Shown one piece after another: positions 1 to 8,654 of a stretch of DNA of 64,000 nucleotides. The notes under the pieces are model-generated. The model was given only the letters and a program-made list of their open reading frames with translations. It ran no database searches and was not told where the DNA came from. The DNA comes from Desulforhopalus sp. GTDB taxonomy: Bacteria; Desulfobacterota; Desulfobulbia; Desulfobulbales; Desulfocapsaceae. Position 1 is the first letter of the stretch, and the number at the start of each line of letters is the position of its first letter. Made by a program: the position numbers and the translations under genes. The stretch spans positions 186,001 through 250,000 of the forward strand of contig JAOTRX010000005.1 of the NCBI GenBank assembly GCA_030247675.1. Direction: 5' to 3'.

Positions 1-174
1 TTCGTCGTCGGTTGCGACAACCACCCGTGAGAGCATTTTTACCGCCCGGGCTCTTTCCACAACATGCTGAACCATGGGTTTACCGGCAATGAGTGCCAGA
101 GGTTTGCCGGGAAATCGATTGGAGTCATAACGTGCCGGGATAATGGCAACAACTTCTGGTTTTTGAATCGTCAT
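1..174 (-). CDS. kdsB: 3-deoxy-manno-octulosonate cytidylyltransferase, N-terminal part
   Basis: This is the first 58 codons of a minus-strand gene that runs off the left edge. The start is the ATG at 172-174. The N-terminus reads [17 protein letters not shown], the nucleotide-binding signature of CMP-KDO synthetase, followed by [12 protein letters not shown] and VVVATDDE, both typical of KdsB. The enzyme activates KDO with CTP in the cytoplasm for lipid A-core assembly, so the organism makes Gram-negative lipopolysaccharide. The gene is divergent from rsmJ. Truncation is due to the window edge only. Confidence 0.93.
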   Translation of the reverse strand, partial: MTIQKPEVVAIIPARYDSNRFPGKPLALIAGKPMVQHVVERARAVKMLSRVVVATDDE

Positions 175-264
175 GGTAATCATACTGGTTATTTCGGAAT
201 AAGTCGGGTACCGTTGCTCCTTTACCCGGGCATTAACGCTTCATTTTGATGGAAGGCAAAAGCT

Positions 265-1071
265 GTGAATCCCCCCCCTTCAATACTCGTTTCATCTACA
301 ATAAATTCGGTTGGAATTCTACAAAAAGCGGCCGACCTGGCGAAGAAACTCGGGCTTCCTTTTGTTGAGCGGGTGACCGAAGATTTGTCTGATTTCGTCC
401 TCGCCTACACCCCGGAAGGACTGGCACTTCTGCACGCCTCAGCGGGTGGCAAGAAGACCCTGCACCGCCTTCTCTTTGTCGATTTTGTCGGCGGCAAAAA
501 TGCCTACCGCTTGCATAAAGACTGTTCAATCAAACAACCGCTCGCTCGGGCGGCCGGCATCAAATCGGGTCTTCGGCCTGAGGTGTTGGATGGCACGGCC
601 GGGCTGGGCGCCGATGCCTTTGTCTTGGCAAGTCTTGGCTGCCAGGTAACGATGTGTGAACGATCGCCGGTTATCGCCGCCCTTCTGGCCGATGGGCTGC
701 AAAGGGCCAGGGAAAATAAAGGTACTATAGCGAATATAACCCAGAGAATGCGCCTGATGGAAGGCGATGCCGCAAACTATCTGCACCACTGTGCTGAAAA
801 CTATTCCACGGTGTATCTTGACCCAATGTACCCGCATCGTGAGGATTCGGCTCTCAACCGCCAATCCATGCGGATTATCCGGGCACTGGCCGGAGATGAT
901 CAGGATAGCGGCGAATTATTAACGCTGGCCGTTGCCCATGCCACCAACCGGGTAGTAGTAAAGCGACCTCGCCTGGCACCGCCCCTCACCGAGGACGCCC
1001 CCTCGCACATTATTTCCATGAAGAACAGCCGATTCGATATTTATCTCACCTTCAACAGCTGCCGATCATAA
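265..1071 (+). CDS. rsmJ: 16S rRNA (guanine1516-N2)-methyltransferase
   Basis: A 268-residue class I SAM-dependent methyltransferase. The SAM-binding motif LDGTAGLGADAFVLASLG sits near residues 108-126. It is followed by a catalytic LDPMYPHR motif, VVVKRPRLAPPL and a C-terminal KNSRFDIYL, all of which are RsmJ (YhiQ) signatures. It methylates G1516 of 16S rRNA in the small subunit. The start is a GTG at 265 with GGAAGG eight bases upstream. It is convergent with rlmH, a second rRNA methyltransferase, with the two stop codons adjacent. Confidence 0.9.
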   Translation: MNPPPSILVSSTINSVGILQKAADLAKKLGLPFVERVTEDLSDFVLAYTPEGLALLHASAGGKKTLHRLLFVDFVGGKNAYRLHKDCSIKQPLARAAGIKSGLRPEVLDGTAGLGADAFVLASLGCQVTMCERSPVIAALLADGLQRARENKGTIANITQRMRLMEGDAANYLHHCAENYSTVYLDPMYPHREDSALNRQSMRIIRALAGDDQDSGELLTLAVAHATNRVVVKRPRLAPPLTEDAPSHIISMKNSRFDIYLTFNSCRS

Positions 1072-1536
1072 CTATTTATGGTATTTTTCGCCGGCCTTGA
1101 TGGTGTACGCCCGGTAGAGTTGTTCGACCAGAATCATCCGGGTCATATCATGGGTAAAGGTCATCGACGACAGTGATAAAAGAAGATCTGCGGCTTGCAG
1201 AACGCTCGGTGCATGGCCATCAGGTCCCCCGATGAGATAACAAATCTGCTTCATCCCCTGTATTTCCCAGGATACAATCTTCTCAGAAAATGCCTCCGAA
1301 GAAAACTGCTTTCCTCGTGCATCCAAAGCGACGATCAATGCCCCCGGGGCAACCGCCTGCAACAGCAACCGGCCCTCGCAATCAATGACAGTCGCTTGAT
1401 CCCGCGTCTTTGTCTTTTCCTTCAGAGTTGTTATCGAGAATGTGGTGTAATGGCACAATCTTGCGGCATATTCTTTTATACCGTCGGCCAGAAATCGGTC
1501 CTTTGTCTTTCCCAGAAGCAGCAATTCATGTTTCAT
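1072..1536 (-). CDS. rlmH: 23S rRNA (pseudouridine1915-N3)-methyltransferase
   Basis: A SPOUT-fold methyltransferase of 154 residues, the usual RlmH length. The sequence carries LIVALDARGKQFSSEAF, the GGPDGHAPSVL cofactor loop and the C-terminal ILVEQLYRAY motif. It methylates pseudouridine 1915 in helix 69 of 23S rRNA on the assembled ribosome. The reading frame is open further upstream, but the ATG at 1534-1536 (MKHELL) matches family length and avoids overlap with the upstream YkgJ-like gene, 13 bases away. It is the last gene of the YqgE-YkgJ-RlmH minus operon. Confidence 0.92.
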   Translation of the reverse strand: MKHELLLLGKTKDRFLADGIKEYAARLCHYTTFSITTLKEKTKTRDQATVIDCEGRLLLQAVAPGALIVALDARGKQFSSEAFSEKIVSWEIQGMKQICYLIGGPDGHAPSVLQAADLLLSLSSMTFTHDMTRMILVEQLYRAYTIKAGEKYHK

Positions 1537-1549
1537 GACTGATGGACGG

Positions 1550-1948
1550 CTAACACAAGCATTTGGAGTTATCCAGCAGTTGTCGCAGAATGCCGCAGAA
1601 TTCCTGCCACGAAAGGTTCTTGTTGATGCCGGGGCACGACTCGGCAATGGTACGCAGATTATTTTCATCAACAAGAATGGATGGATGGAGTGGCCACTGC
1701 GCACAACGCCATGGCCTGCCGTCGTGTACCTTGCAGCCTTGATCGTAAAAAACACAATGGCCATCGACCGTTTTCATCTGCACGATGTTGCCGGTGATTC
1801 GCCAATATTGCCGTCTGACCTCACCTTCCGGTATTTTCAAGGTTTGCACCATTCGCTTCCGGTCATCTTCGTTAAGGGATACCGTGGTTTCACCATGGCA
1901 GCAGTAGCCGCAGCGCTGACAGGAAAAAATCTGGGAGACTTCTACCAT
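1550..1948 (-). CDS. YkgJ-family cysteine cluster protein
   Basis: A 132-residue zinc- or iron-chelating cysteine cluster protein (YkgJ, formerly UPF0153). The N-terminus holds a CxxCxxCC motif (Cys10, 13, 16, 17). Further cysteines lie in GHCVFYDQGCKVHDGRPWRC, and the RP(W)RC segment is typical of the family. The biochemical role of the family is not established. I chose the ATG at 1946-1948 because GAGAGG lies seven bases before it. A TTG at 1963 in the same frame would add five residues and directly abut the YqgE stop codon. Confidence 0.85.
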   Translation of the reverse strand: MVEVSQIFSCQRCGYCCHGETTVSLNEDDRKRMVQTLKIPEGEVRRQYWRITGNIVQMKTVDGHCVFYDQGCKVHDGRPWRCAQWPLHPSILVDENNLRTIAESCPGINKNLSWQEFCGILRQLLDNSKCLC

Positions 1949-1963
1949 TCTGAGACCTCTCAA

Positions 1964-2539
1964 TCAGGCGTTACCGATAACATCTTCGAACGTTGCGATA
2001 TCAATGCCATAATGCATAGCAGCCGCCTTCCATTTGAACTCATCAGGACTATTGAAAATAATCTCATCATTGGCTGGAACGCTCAACCAGCCATTTTCCA
2101 TCAATTCGCGTTCCAACTGGCCGGGCCCCCATCCGGTATAACCAAGAAGAAAGAGAAATTTCTCAGGTCCTCGCCCTTTTGCTATATCTTCAAGCACTTT
2201 TGTCTCCCGGGTGAGAGATACCGTTTCACTAACATCGAGCCGGTGTTCGGCAGAGTATTCTGAAAGATAGAGGATGAAAGCCGATTCCAGGTCGACTGGT
2301 CCCCCGATATACACCGGTGGTAATTCACATTCTGGAATGGGCAGATTAGCGCCGCGGAGAACCTCGGCAAGAGAAAATGCTCGATTTGGTTGATTAATTG
2401 CCACTCCCATAGCTCCATCTTCATTGTGGGCACAGATATAGATAACATGCTCTTCAAACCGTGGATCGGGCATCTGTGGCGTTGAGACTAAAAAGGTACC
2501 GGCAAGGGAGTTTTCTCCCGAATGTATTTGCCCGTTCAT
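1964..2539 (-). CDS. YqgE/AlgH family protein
   Basis: A 191-residue member of UPF0301 (YqgE/AlgH). Recognisable segments are LAGTFLVSTPQMPDPRFEEHV, the GAMGVAINQP motif, PPVYIGGPV and LFLLGYTGWGPGQLE. The family structure is known but its function is not. AlgH was once reported as an alginate regulator, and this should not be assumed here. The ATG at 2537-2539 is preceded by a strong AAGGAGG. It is the first gene of the minus operon with the YkgJ-like protein and rlmH, and is divergent from glgB across about 280 bases. Confidence 0.9.
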   Translation of the reverse strand: MNGQIHSGENSLAGTFLVSTPQMPDPRFEEHVIYICAHNEDGAMGVAINQPNRAFSLAEVLRGANLPIPECELPPVYIGGPVDLESAFILYLSEYSAEHRLDVSETVSLTRETKVLEDIAKGRGPEKFLFLLGYTGWGPGQLERELMENGWLSVPANDEIIFNSPDEFKWKAAAMHYGIDIATFEDVIGNA

Positions 2540-2822
2540 AGCCCCTCCTTCTTCTTTAAAAAGTGATTGTCGTAAAGGACTATCTGTACGGTGATCGTTT
2601 CCGGTTTTGAAAAATTCGCTAACGGGAGACCATCAACCCATTTACCAAAAGTCTATCAGATGCCTGTTCAACCCGTCAAGGGAGCGGCGTTGTTCTCTCT
2701 AGACGGTTTAGTTATTTGGAGTACTCATTAGCCAGGAAGCCATTCTTTTCTCGGGAAAGCCTTTCCAACGCACTCCCTTTACCAAAGTTCGAAACAATAC
2801 AAAACATGAAAAAAGATAGGTC

Positions 2823-5120
2823 ATGACAAATCCTTGTGTATATCATACTATGGATGAATACCCTACAACACCAAGAACAGTTCAACCTTGGCCAATTTCC
2901 TTAGGCAATCTCATGAATAGCAATTTCGAAAAACTGTTGACCTGTGATCATTACGACCCCTTTTGTTATCTCGGCAGCCATTTTGATATACCCAAGGCCG
3001 GTTTGGTTACCATTCGCACATTCCAGCCGCATGCCAGGGAGGTACGCCTTCTTCTAGCCGATCAATCCATTGAAATGGCCAAGACCTTCCGAGAAGGCCT
3101 TTTTGAGACCGTTTTGCCTGTTGACGAATTGACCGATCCTTCCCTCGACCCCTTTTCCTATCGCTATGAAATACTTTTTCACAGCGGTGTGGTAATCACC
3201 ACCAATGACCCGTACCGTTTTCCAGTGTTGCTTGGCGAACAGGACCGATTTCTCTTCAACGCCGGAAGAAATTATAAAATATACGACCATCTGGGAGCTC
3301 ATCGAACTCACTGCCACAATATCGCTGGATCGGTGTTTCGTACCTGGGCCCCGAACGCCAGGGCCGTCTCGGTGATTGGCAATTTCAATGGCTGGGATGG
3401 CCGGGTGCATCCCATGCGTTCTCTCGGGGCATCGGGAATATGGGAACTTTTCATTCCCCACCTCCAGGAGGAGGAGATCTACAAATTCCAAATAAAGACC
3501 CAAGAAGGCTACAATCTGGAAAAATCCGATCCCTATCAGTTCTATGGCGAACTGCGACCAAAGTCGGGATCTGTGGTCAAGACTATCGACAAGTACACCT
3601 GGAATGATCAGCAGTGGCAAGACGCACGGCGAACAACCGCGCCTTACGATCAGGCCATGACTATCTATGAGGTGCATCCCGGTTCATGGCGCAGGGATCC
3701 CGCTGACCCCGAGAGATTTCTGACCTTCAAGGAACTTGCGGACACCCTCGTTCCATACGCCAAACAACTGGGATTCACCCATATCGAACTGTTGCCGGTC
3801 ATGGAGCATCCGCTCGATGAATCCTGGGGATACCAGGTCACCGCACCCTATTCCCTTACCAGCCGGTATGGAACGCCGCAGGAATTCATGTATTTCGTCG
3901 ACCATTGTCACCAGAATGGCCTGGGGGTCATTCTCGACTGGGTTCCCGCGCACTTTCCCAAGGATGCGCACAGTCTCGGTCGGTTTGATGGCTCAGCACT
4001 GTATGAACACGAAGACCACCGCCGCGGCTCGCATCCCGAGTGGGGAACCTATATTTATAACTACGGCCGCAATGAGGTGAGTAACTACCTTATCGCCAAT
4101 GCTCTGTTCTGGCTCGACAAATACCACATCGACGGCCTTCGGGTCGACGCCGTGGCATCAATGATCTATCTCGATTATGCCCGAAAGGATGGAGAATGGC
4201 TGCCCAACTGTTACGGCGGCAAGGAAAATCTTGAGGCCATTGAGTTTCTCCGTCACCTCAATGCGATAGTCTACGAACACTACCCCAACACCCTGCTCAT
4301 TGCCGAGGAATCAACCAGCTTTTACGGCGTTTCCAAACCGACCAACCATGGCGGTTTGGGTTTTGGCTTTAAATGGAATATGGGGTGGATGAACGATATC
4401 CTCGGGTATTTCGCCAAAGATCCGCTGTATCGTAAATTTCACCATAATAGCCTTACTTTCTCAATAATGTACGCCTTTTCGGAGAATTTTGTTCTCCCTT
4501 TATCCCATGACGAAGTTGTCCATGGCAAAAAGTCTTTGATCGATAAAATGCCCGGCGATCTCTGGCAGAAATTTGCCAACCTTCGCTTGCTGCTTTTAAC
4601 CATGTGGATGCACCCCGGCAAGAAACTGCTCTTCATGGGTGGAGAATTCGCTCAATGGTCGGAGTGGTATTGTAAACAGAGCCTTGACTGGCACCTGCTG
4701 GAGGAAAATGACTATCACCGAACACTGCAAACCTTTGTTGGTGACCTTAACCGGCTGTATACCTCACACCCGGCACTCTGGGAACAGGACTTCAACGGCG
4801 AAGGTTTCTCCTGGCTCGACCTGGAAGATAGAAACAACTCAATCATCTCCTTCGCCAGGTACGGAAAAGACCGGCGCGATCACCTGGTGGTACTCCTGAA
4901 CTATACCCCCCAGGTCTTCACCAATTATAAAATCGGTCTGCCCAATTCCTGTCGTTACCGGGAGATCTTCTGCTCAGATAACGCCGTATACAGTGGTTCG
5001 GACAAGAGTGGCCCGAAGATCCTTACTCCGATCCTTCAGCCGTATGCCCAGGCACCATTTCACGCAACCATTACCGTACCGCCGCTGGCGGGTGTGGTGT
5101 TTGCACCAATCAACGAGTAA
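2823..5120 (+). CDS. glgB: 1,4-alpha-glucan branching enzyme
   Basis: Glycogen branching enzyme (GH13 subfamily 9) of about 735-765 residues, depending on start. An N-terminal CBM48 domain (FRTWAPNARAVSVIGNFNGW) is followed by the catalytic barrel. Predicted catalytic residues are Asp442 in DGLRVDAVAS, Glu in AEEST (495-496) and Asp563 in LSHDEVVHGK. It cuts alpha-1,4 glucan chains and rejoins them as alpha-1,6 branches. Start choice is uncertain: ATG 2823 has a weak AGGT, and ATG 2913 (MNSNFEKLL) would match the shorter family N-terminus. malQ, 33 kb away, acts on the same polymer class. Confidence 0.95.
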   Translation: MTNPCVYHTMDEYPTTPRTVQPWPISLGNLMNSNFEKLLTCDHYDPFCYLGSHFDIPKAGLVTIRTFQPHAREVRLLLADQSIEMAKTFREGLFETVLPVDELTDPSLDPFSYRYEILFHSGVVITTNDPYRFPVLLGEQDRFLFNAGRNYKIYDHLGAHRTHCHNIAGSVFRTWAPNARAVSVIGNFNGWDGRVHPMRSLGASGIWELFIPHLQEEEIYKFQIKTQEGYNLEKSDPYQFYGELRPKSGSVVKTIDKYTWNDQQWQDARRTTAPYDQAMTIYEVHPGSWRRDPADPERFLTFKELADTLVPYAKQLGFTHIELLPVMEHPLDESWGYQVTAPYSLTSRYGTPQEFMYFVDHCHQNGLGVILDWVPAHFPKDAHSLGRFDGSALYEHEDHRRGSHPEWGTYIYNYGRNEVSNYLIANALFWLDKYHIDGLRVDAVASMIYLDYARKDGEWLPNCYGGKENLEAIEFLRHLNAIVYEHYPNTLLIAEESTSFYGVSKPTNHGGLGFGFKWNMGWMNDILGYFAKDPLYRKFHHNSLTFSIMYAFSENFVLPLSHDEVVHGKKSLIDKMPGDLWQKFANLRLLLLTMWMHPGKKLLFMGGEFAQWSEWYCKQSLDWHLLEENDYHRTLQTFVGDLNRLYTSHPALWEQDFNGEGFSWLDLEDRNNSIISFARYGKDRRDHLVVLLNYTPQVFTNYKIGLPNSCRYREIFCSDNAVYSGSDKSGPKILTPILQPYAQAPFHATITVPPLAGVVFAPINE

Positions 5121-5150
5121 TCAGGTGACGCCGTTTACAGGAGAATTGTC

Positions 5151-5333
5151 ATGACAGAGAATGTAGTCCAACCGCCGGGGGACAAGATGAAGAAAGCTAT
5201 CAAGGAATTTTCGGAGCAACTCGTGCGTAAGCCCGAGAAAAAGCGCCGCCAATTGTTGCAGGATGTGGCGATACAGTTCGATCTGTCACCAAATGAATGT
5301 GCTTTTCTCGAACGCCACTTTATGGAGGAGTGA
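5151..5333 (+). CDS. small hypothetical protein downstream of glgB
   Basis: A 60-residue, highly charged, probably helical protein with a KPEKKRRQLLQDVA core. The ATG has a good ribosome-binding site (AGGAG, seven bases upstream) and lies 30 bases after the glgB stop, so it is probably co-transcribed with glgB. I do not recognise a family. The C-terminal part (FDLSPNECAFLERHF) could be a short helical interaction module. It has no signal peptide, membrane segment or cysteine pair. A link to glycogen metabolism is suggested only by position. Confidence 0.6.
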   Translation: MTENVVQPPGDKMKKAIKEFSEQLVRKPEKKRRQLLQDVAIQFDLSPNECAFLERHFMEE

Positions 5334-5367
5334 GAACCTAACCAGCACTCCTCTCTGTATTCCCTCC

Positions 5368-7674
5368 TCAATTGACCGAAGTCGGCTTGTCTCGTTTTTG
5401 AATGAGATCGTAGTAAAATGCCAGGGTTTGTTCGCACATCGCCTGTGCTGTGAAGTTTTCAGATACCCTCCGCCTGCCGTTCTCCCCATATTGCCTGAGT
5501 TGCCCCTTATCCATCGCCAGTGCTTCGTCTATTGCTGCGGCCAGTGCCTTGGGATCTGAAGGTTGAACCAACCAGCCATTTTCCCCATGTACAACCGTCT
5601 CCAAGCTCCCGCCGTGGGCAGTGGCAATAACAGGTTTGCCCATGGCCATCGCCTCGACGGTTGTTCGGCCAAAGGCTTCCGGCTCAAGGGACGAAGTGGA
5701 TAAAACTATATCGGCGAGGGTGAAGGCAGCCGGCATATCGGTGCAATGGCCAACGAGTCTGGCCTTGCCAGTGAGATTATTCTTCTCTATAAATTCATTG
5801 AGTTCAGCAGTATATCCAGGATTATCCTGTGTATCGCCAACCAGCACTGCCTGAAAATCAGGATTATTAACGTGCAATAGACTTTTTAGAAAGAATTCCT
5901 GGCCTTTCAGTCTGGTCAACCGGCCAGGCAACATCAACACCGGCTTATTCCTGTCGACATTCCAGGCACGATAAAGTGTATCAACCCGTTCCCTGGCAAC
6001 AATTGCAGGATTGAACGATTCCGCATCGACGCCACGAAATATCAACCGCACATTGTCCTGACGCTGATATTTCTCAAGGATATGTCTTTTGATACTCTCT
6101 GAAACAGCTATGACCCCATCGCCCTTAGTCATAATCGCACTGTAGGCATTCACCGAGTAAAAACCATGGAATGTTGTAATCAGTATCGGCCGATCATTTT
6201 TAGGCAGAGTTAACCAGGCAACATAACCTATCCAGGCCGGCATTCTCGAACGAAGATGCAGGACGCTGACACGATTCTCTTTAATAAGCTGCCGTAAAGG
6301 CCAGATATGGACCAGAGCTATAGGACTTTTTGAACCAATATTCTTTCGTACATGAACACTACCTTCCCGTTCAAGTTGCTCAACCAGTCGCCCACCTCCT
6401 GATACAACAAGTGATTTGTGGCCTTTTCTTATGAGATGACGCCCCATCTCAACCGTGCCTCTTTCAACACCACCACTATTCAATTCAGGGAGTAGCTGCA
6501 TAACAGTCAATGTCTCGAGCCTGCGAACTCTCTGGCGCGATGAGTGAACCTCTTGATAGAGTGCGACCGTCTTTTCGCACATGGTTTTGGCAGTGAAACG
6601 TTTATTCACCCAATCCCGTCCTTGTCGACCCATTATTTTGGCATTTTCGGGATTTTCGAGCACTTCTACGATCGCCTTAGCCATAGCATCTGAATCAAGT
6701 GGCGGAACAAGCCAGCCGGTCACACCAGGGAGAATCGTTTCCAGACTGCCCCCATGGGCTGTGGCAATAACCGGGGTACCCATTGCCATGGCTTCTATAG
6801 CGACCTTACCAAAGGCCTCAGGTTGGGTAGAAGAGGCAGAGACAACAACATTAGCAAGTAAAAGGGCTGCCGGCATATCGGTGCAATGACCAACCAACAT
6901 GACCTTATCTTCCATTTCGTGGTATTTTATCCGCTCCAACAGCTTTCGTGTAAATGAGGGGTTTTCGACCGTATCGCCTATCAATAATCCGACAAAATTC
7001 TTATCTTTGATTTTGGCAAGACTTTCGATAAGTAAATCCTGGCCCTTCAATTGAGTAAGCCGCCCGGGCAGAACGATAACCGGTGCATCTTCTCGACCGG
7101 CAAGCCATTTTCTTCGCAGAATTTGAATACGCTCAGGCGAAACCACCTCAGGTGAAAATTCTCGCACATCGAACCCGCCATGGATCAGACAGATCTTTTT
7201 CTCATCAATCTTGTAATTTTCAATGATATGATCTTTGATTGTCTCGGAAACTGCAGCAACCCTCTCGCCTTTGGTCATAATCCGCGAATAAGAGTTTACT
7301 GAGTAAAATCCATGGAATGTTGTAACCAAGGAAGGTTTTTGTTTTTCAGGTAAAAGTGTCCAGGCAAGATATCCGATCCACGCAGGTAACCGAGAGCGTA
7401 GATGGAGGATATCAACTCGTTCATCTCGCAGGTAATTTCTAAGTTTTGAAACGTACTGCAGGCAACGAATACTTTTCTCGCCAATATGCGGCCAAAGTAC
7501 ATGGATGCAGCCGTTCTTTTCTAATTGAGGCACCAATCGCCCCCCGCCGGAAATTACGATGGAGCGGTATCCAATATTTGCCAGATATATAGCGAGATCA
7601 AGTGTTTCACCCTCGACACCGCCTTCATCGAGTTCAGGAAGCACCTGAACAACAGTCAGTTTTTCGGCGACCAT
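5368..7674 (-). CDS. tandem double-domain glycosyltransferase, family GT4
   Basis: A 768-residue protein made of two complete GT4 (GT-B fold) glycosyltransferases joined head to tail, roughly residues 3-385 and 392-760. Both halves keep the same landmarks: LPEL..GGVE at the N-terminus, LHLRSR.PAWIGY, TTFHGFYSVN, LPGRLT.LKGQ, GHCTDMPAA, an EAFG..xxEAMAMG E-x7-E motif, and PVIATAHGGSLET. It is presumably a cytoplasmic enzyme adding sugars to LPS or another glycan. The start is the ATG at 7672-7674. A TTG at 7698 is in frame. It overlaps the end of the ELM1-family gene by 19 bases, implying translational coupling. Donor and acceptor are unknown. Confidence 0.9.
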   Translation of the reverse strand: MVAEKLTVVQVLPELDEGGVEGETLDLAIYLANIGYRSIVISGGGRLVPQLEKNGCIHVLWPHIGEKSIRCLQYVSKLRNYLRDERVDILHLRSRLPAWIGYLAWTLLPEKQKPSLVTTFHGFYSVNSYSRIMTKGERVAAVSETIKDHIIENYKIDEKKICLIHGGFDVREFSPEVVSPERIQILRRKWLAGREDAPVIVLPGRLTQLKGQDLLIESLAKIKDKNFVGLLIGDTVENPSFTRKLLERIKYHEMEDKVMLVGHCTDMPAALLLANVVVSASSTQPEAFGKVAIEAMAMGTPVIATAHGGSLETILPGVTGWLVPPLDSDAMAKAIVEVLENPENAKIMGRQGRDWVNKRFTAKTMCEKTVALYQEVHSSRQRVRRLETLTVMQLLPELNSGGVERGTVEMGRHLIRKGHKSLVVSGGGRLVEQLEREGSVHVRKNIGSKSPIALVHIWPLRQLIKENRVSVLHLRSRMPAWIGYVAWLTLPKNDRPILITTFHGFYSVNAYSAIMTKGDGVIAVSESIKRHILEKYQRQDNVRLIFRGVDAESFNPAIVARERVDTLYRAWNVDRNKPVLMLPGRLTRLKGQEFFLKSLLHVNNPDFQAVLVGDTQDNPGYTAELNEFIEKNNLTGKARLVGHCTDMPAAFTLADIVLSTSSLEPEAFGRTTVEAMAMGKPVIATAHGGSLETVVHGENGWLVQPSDPKALAAAIDEALAMDKGQLRQYGENGRRRVSENFTAQAMCEQTLAFYYDLIQKRDKPTSVN

Positions 7675-8618
7675 TTCTTTAAAATCCGCTCGGCGCAAAG
7701 CTGCGCTTCATTGAGTTCAACATTCTCTTGCCACATGGCATCACCCTGCATCCAGGATGAAAGGGACTTAACCAGACCTTTTTTTAGTAACAGATCTTCA
7801 TTTCTCTTGAACTTACTATCTTTTCTCAGCCATTGCATGGGAAGGATGCCAACCTTGCAGCCGGCAGTCAAAGCCTCATAGATCATTGAAATGGAATCAG
7901 AGGTGACCCAAACTACACTGCAGGTATCGTATTGTTCTTCAATCCATCCCGGCCCAGTCTCTTTATAGTTAAAGAAATTGACGTTAGGAAAATCAGCGGC
8001 GAGGTTCACCAATATTTTCACGGTCTCAACCGGGGTCCTCGGAGAAGAAGAGATTGTCCAATGCTTTTGGTTCTCTTTCCTGACTATTTGCCGCACCATA
8101 TCACCGATCTCCGCAGAGTCCCAGCGATGGCTTTTGGCATCGATTCCGCCAAGCAAAATCAGCCCATGGTCGTCCCGATGTAGACTTTTGTTTCGCGAGC
8201 AATTTGGTGCACCGATGGTTTGTATGATATTTTTTCGTTCAAGTAAGCCATCATGCTCTGGTACAAAGCAGAGGTCAAAGCGGTTACGAAGGAAGAGAGG
8301 CGGTGACATGCATACAACGGCAGGAATGCCGTATTGCTTTTTAAAAAGCAACAACGGCAAATGAGTTCGGCTCCCGGCGCCCAACAAGAAATCAGCACCG
8401 GCAAGTCGTGGATGGCAAAGCCCCAGACCAGGCAAAACCAGTAAAAGTATCTGCCGGAGCATATTGAAAGGTGTTACCGGCTCGGCAACGATCTCCCGCA
8501 CTTCGACTTCCACCATGGTCCGCAAGGCCTGAATTATCCCTTTGGTCTGCTTTTCGTGTCCGGGCCGCCCATCCAATATGGCCACGACGCAAATGCCTTT
8601 GCCTCTGGCTTTTTTCAT
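7656..8618 (-). CDS. mitochondrial fission ELM1-like family protein (DUF1022)
   Basis: A 320-residue protein of the ELM1/DUF1022 family, recognised from the N-terminal DGRPGHEKQTKG motif, GAGSRTHLPLL and the C-terminal VTSDSISMIYEALTAG segment, which resembles a GT-B nucleotide-sugar site. In bacteria these proteins commonly sit beside LPS or lipid glycosylation genes and are suspected glycosyltransferases, but the activity is not established. It lies between a secretion-type ATPase gene upstream (36-base gap) and the double GT4 gene downstream (19-base overlap), supporting a role in envelope glycan synthesis. Confidence 0.82.
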   Translation of the reverse strand: MKKARGKGICVVAILDGRPGHEKQTKGIIQALRTMVEVEVREIVAEPVTPFNMLRQILLLVLPGLGLCHPRLAGADFLLGAGSRTHLPLLLFKKQYGIPAVVCMSPPLFLRNRFDLCFVPEHDGLLERKNIIQTIGAPNCSRNKSLHRDDHGLILLGGIDAKSHRWDSAEIGDMVRQIVRKENQKHWTISSSPRTPVETVKILVNLAADFPNVNFFNYKETGPGWIEEQYDTCSVVWVTSDSISMIYEALTAGCKVGILPMQWLRKDSKFKRNEDLLLKKGLVKSLSSWMQGDAMWQENVELNEAQLCAERILKKWSPKN

Positions 8619-8654
8619 AAAGACCCAGGTGAGAATTGCACGTCGATTCGATTG

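Noticed and set aside
1535..2263. 242-residue plus-strand frame opposite the YkgJ and YqgE genes
   Set aside because: It lies antisense to two well-recognised families with ribosome sites. It lacks any motif and is a shadow frame.
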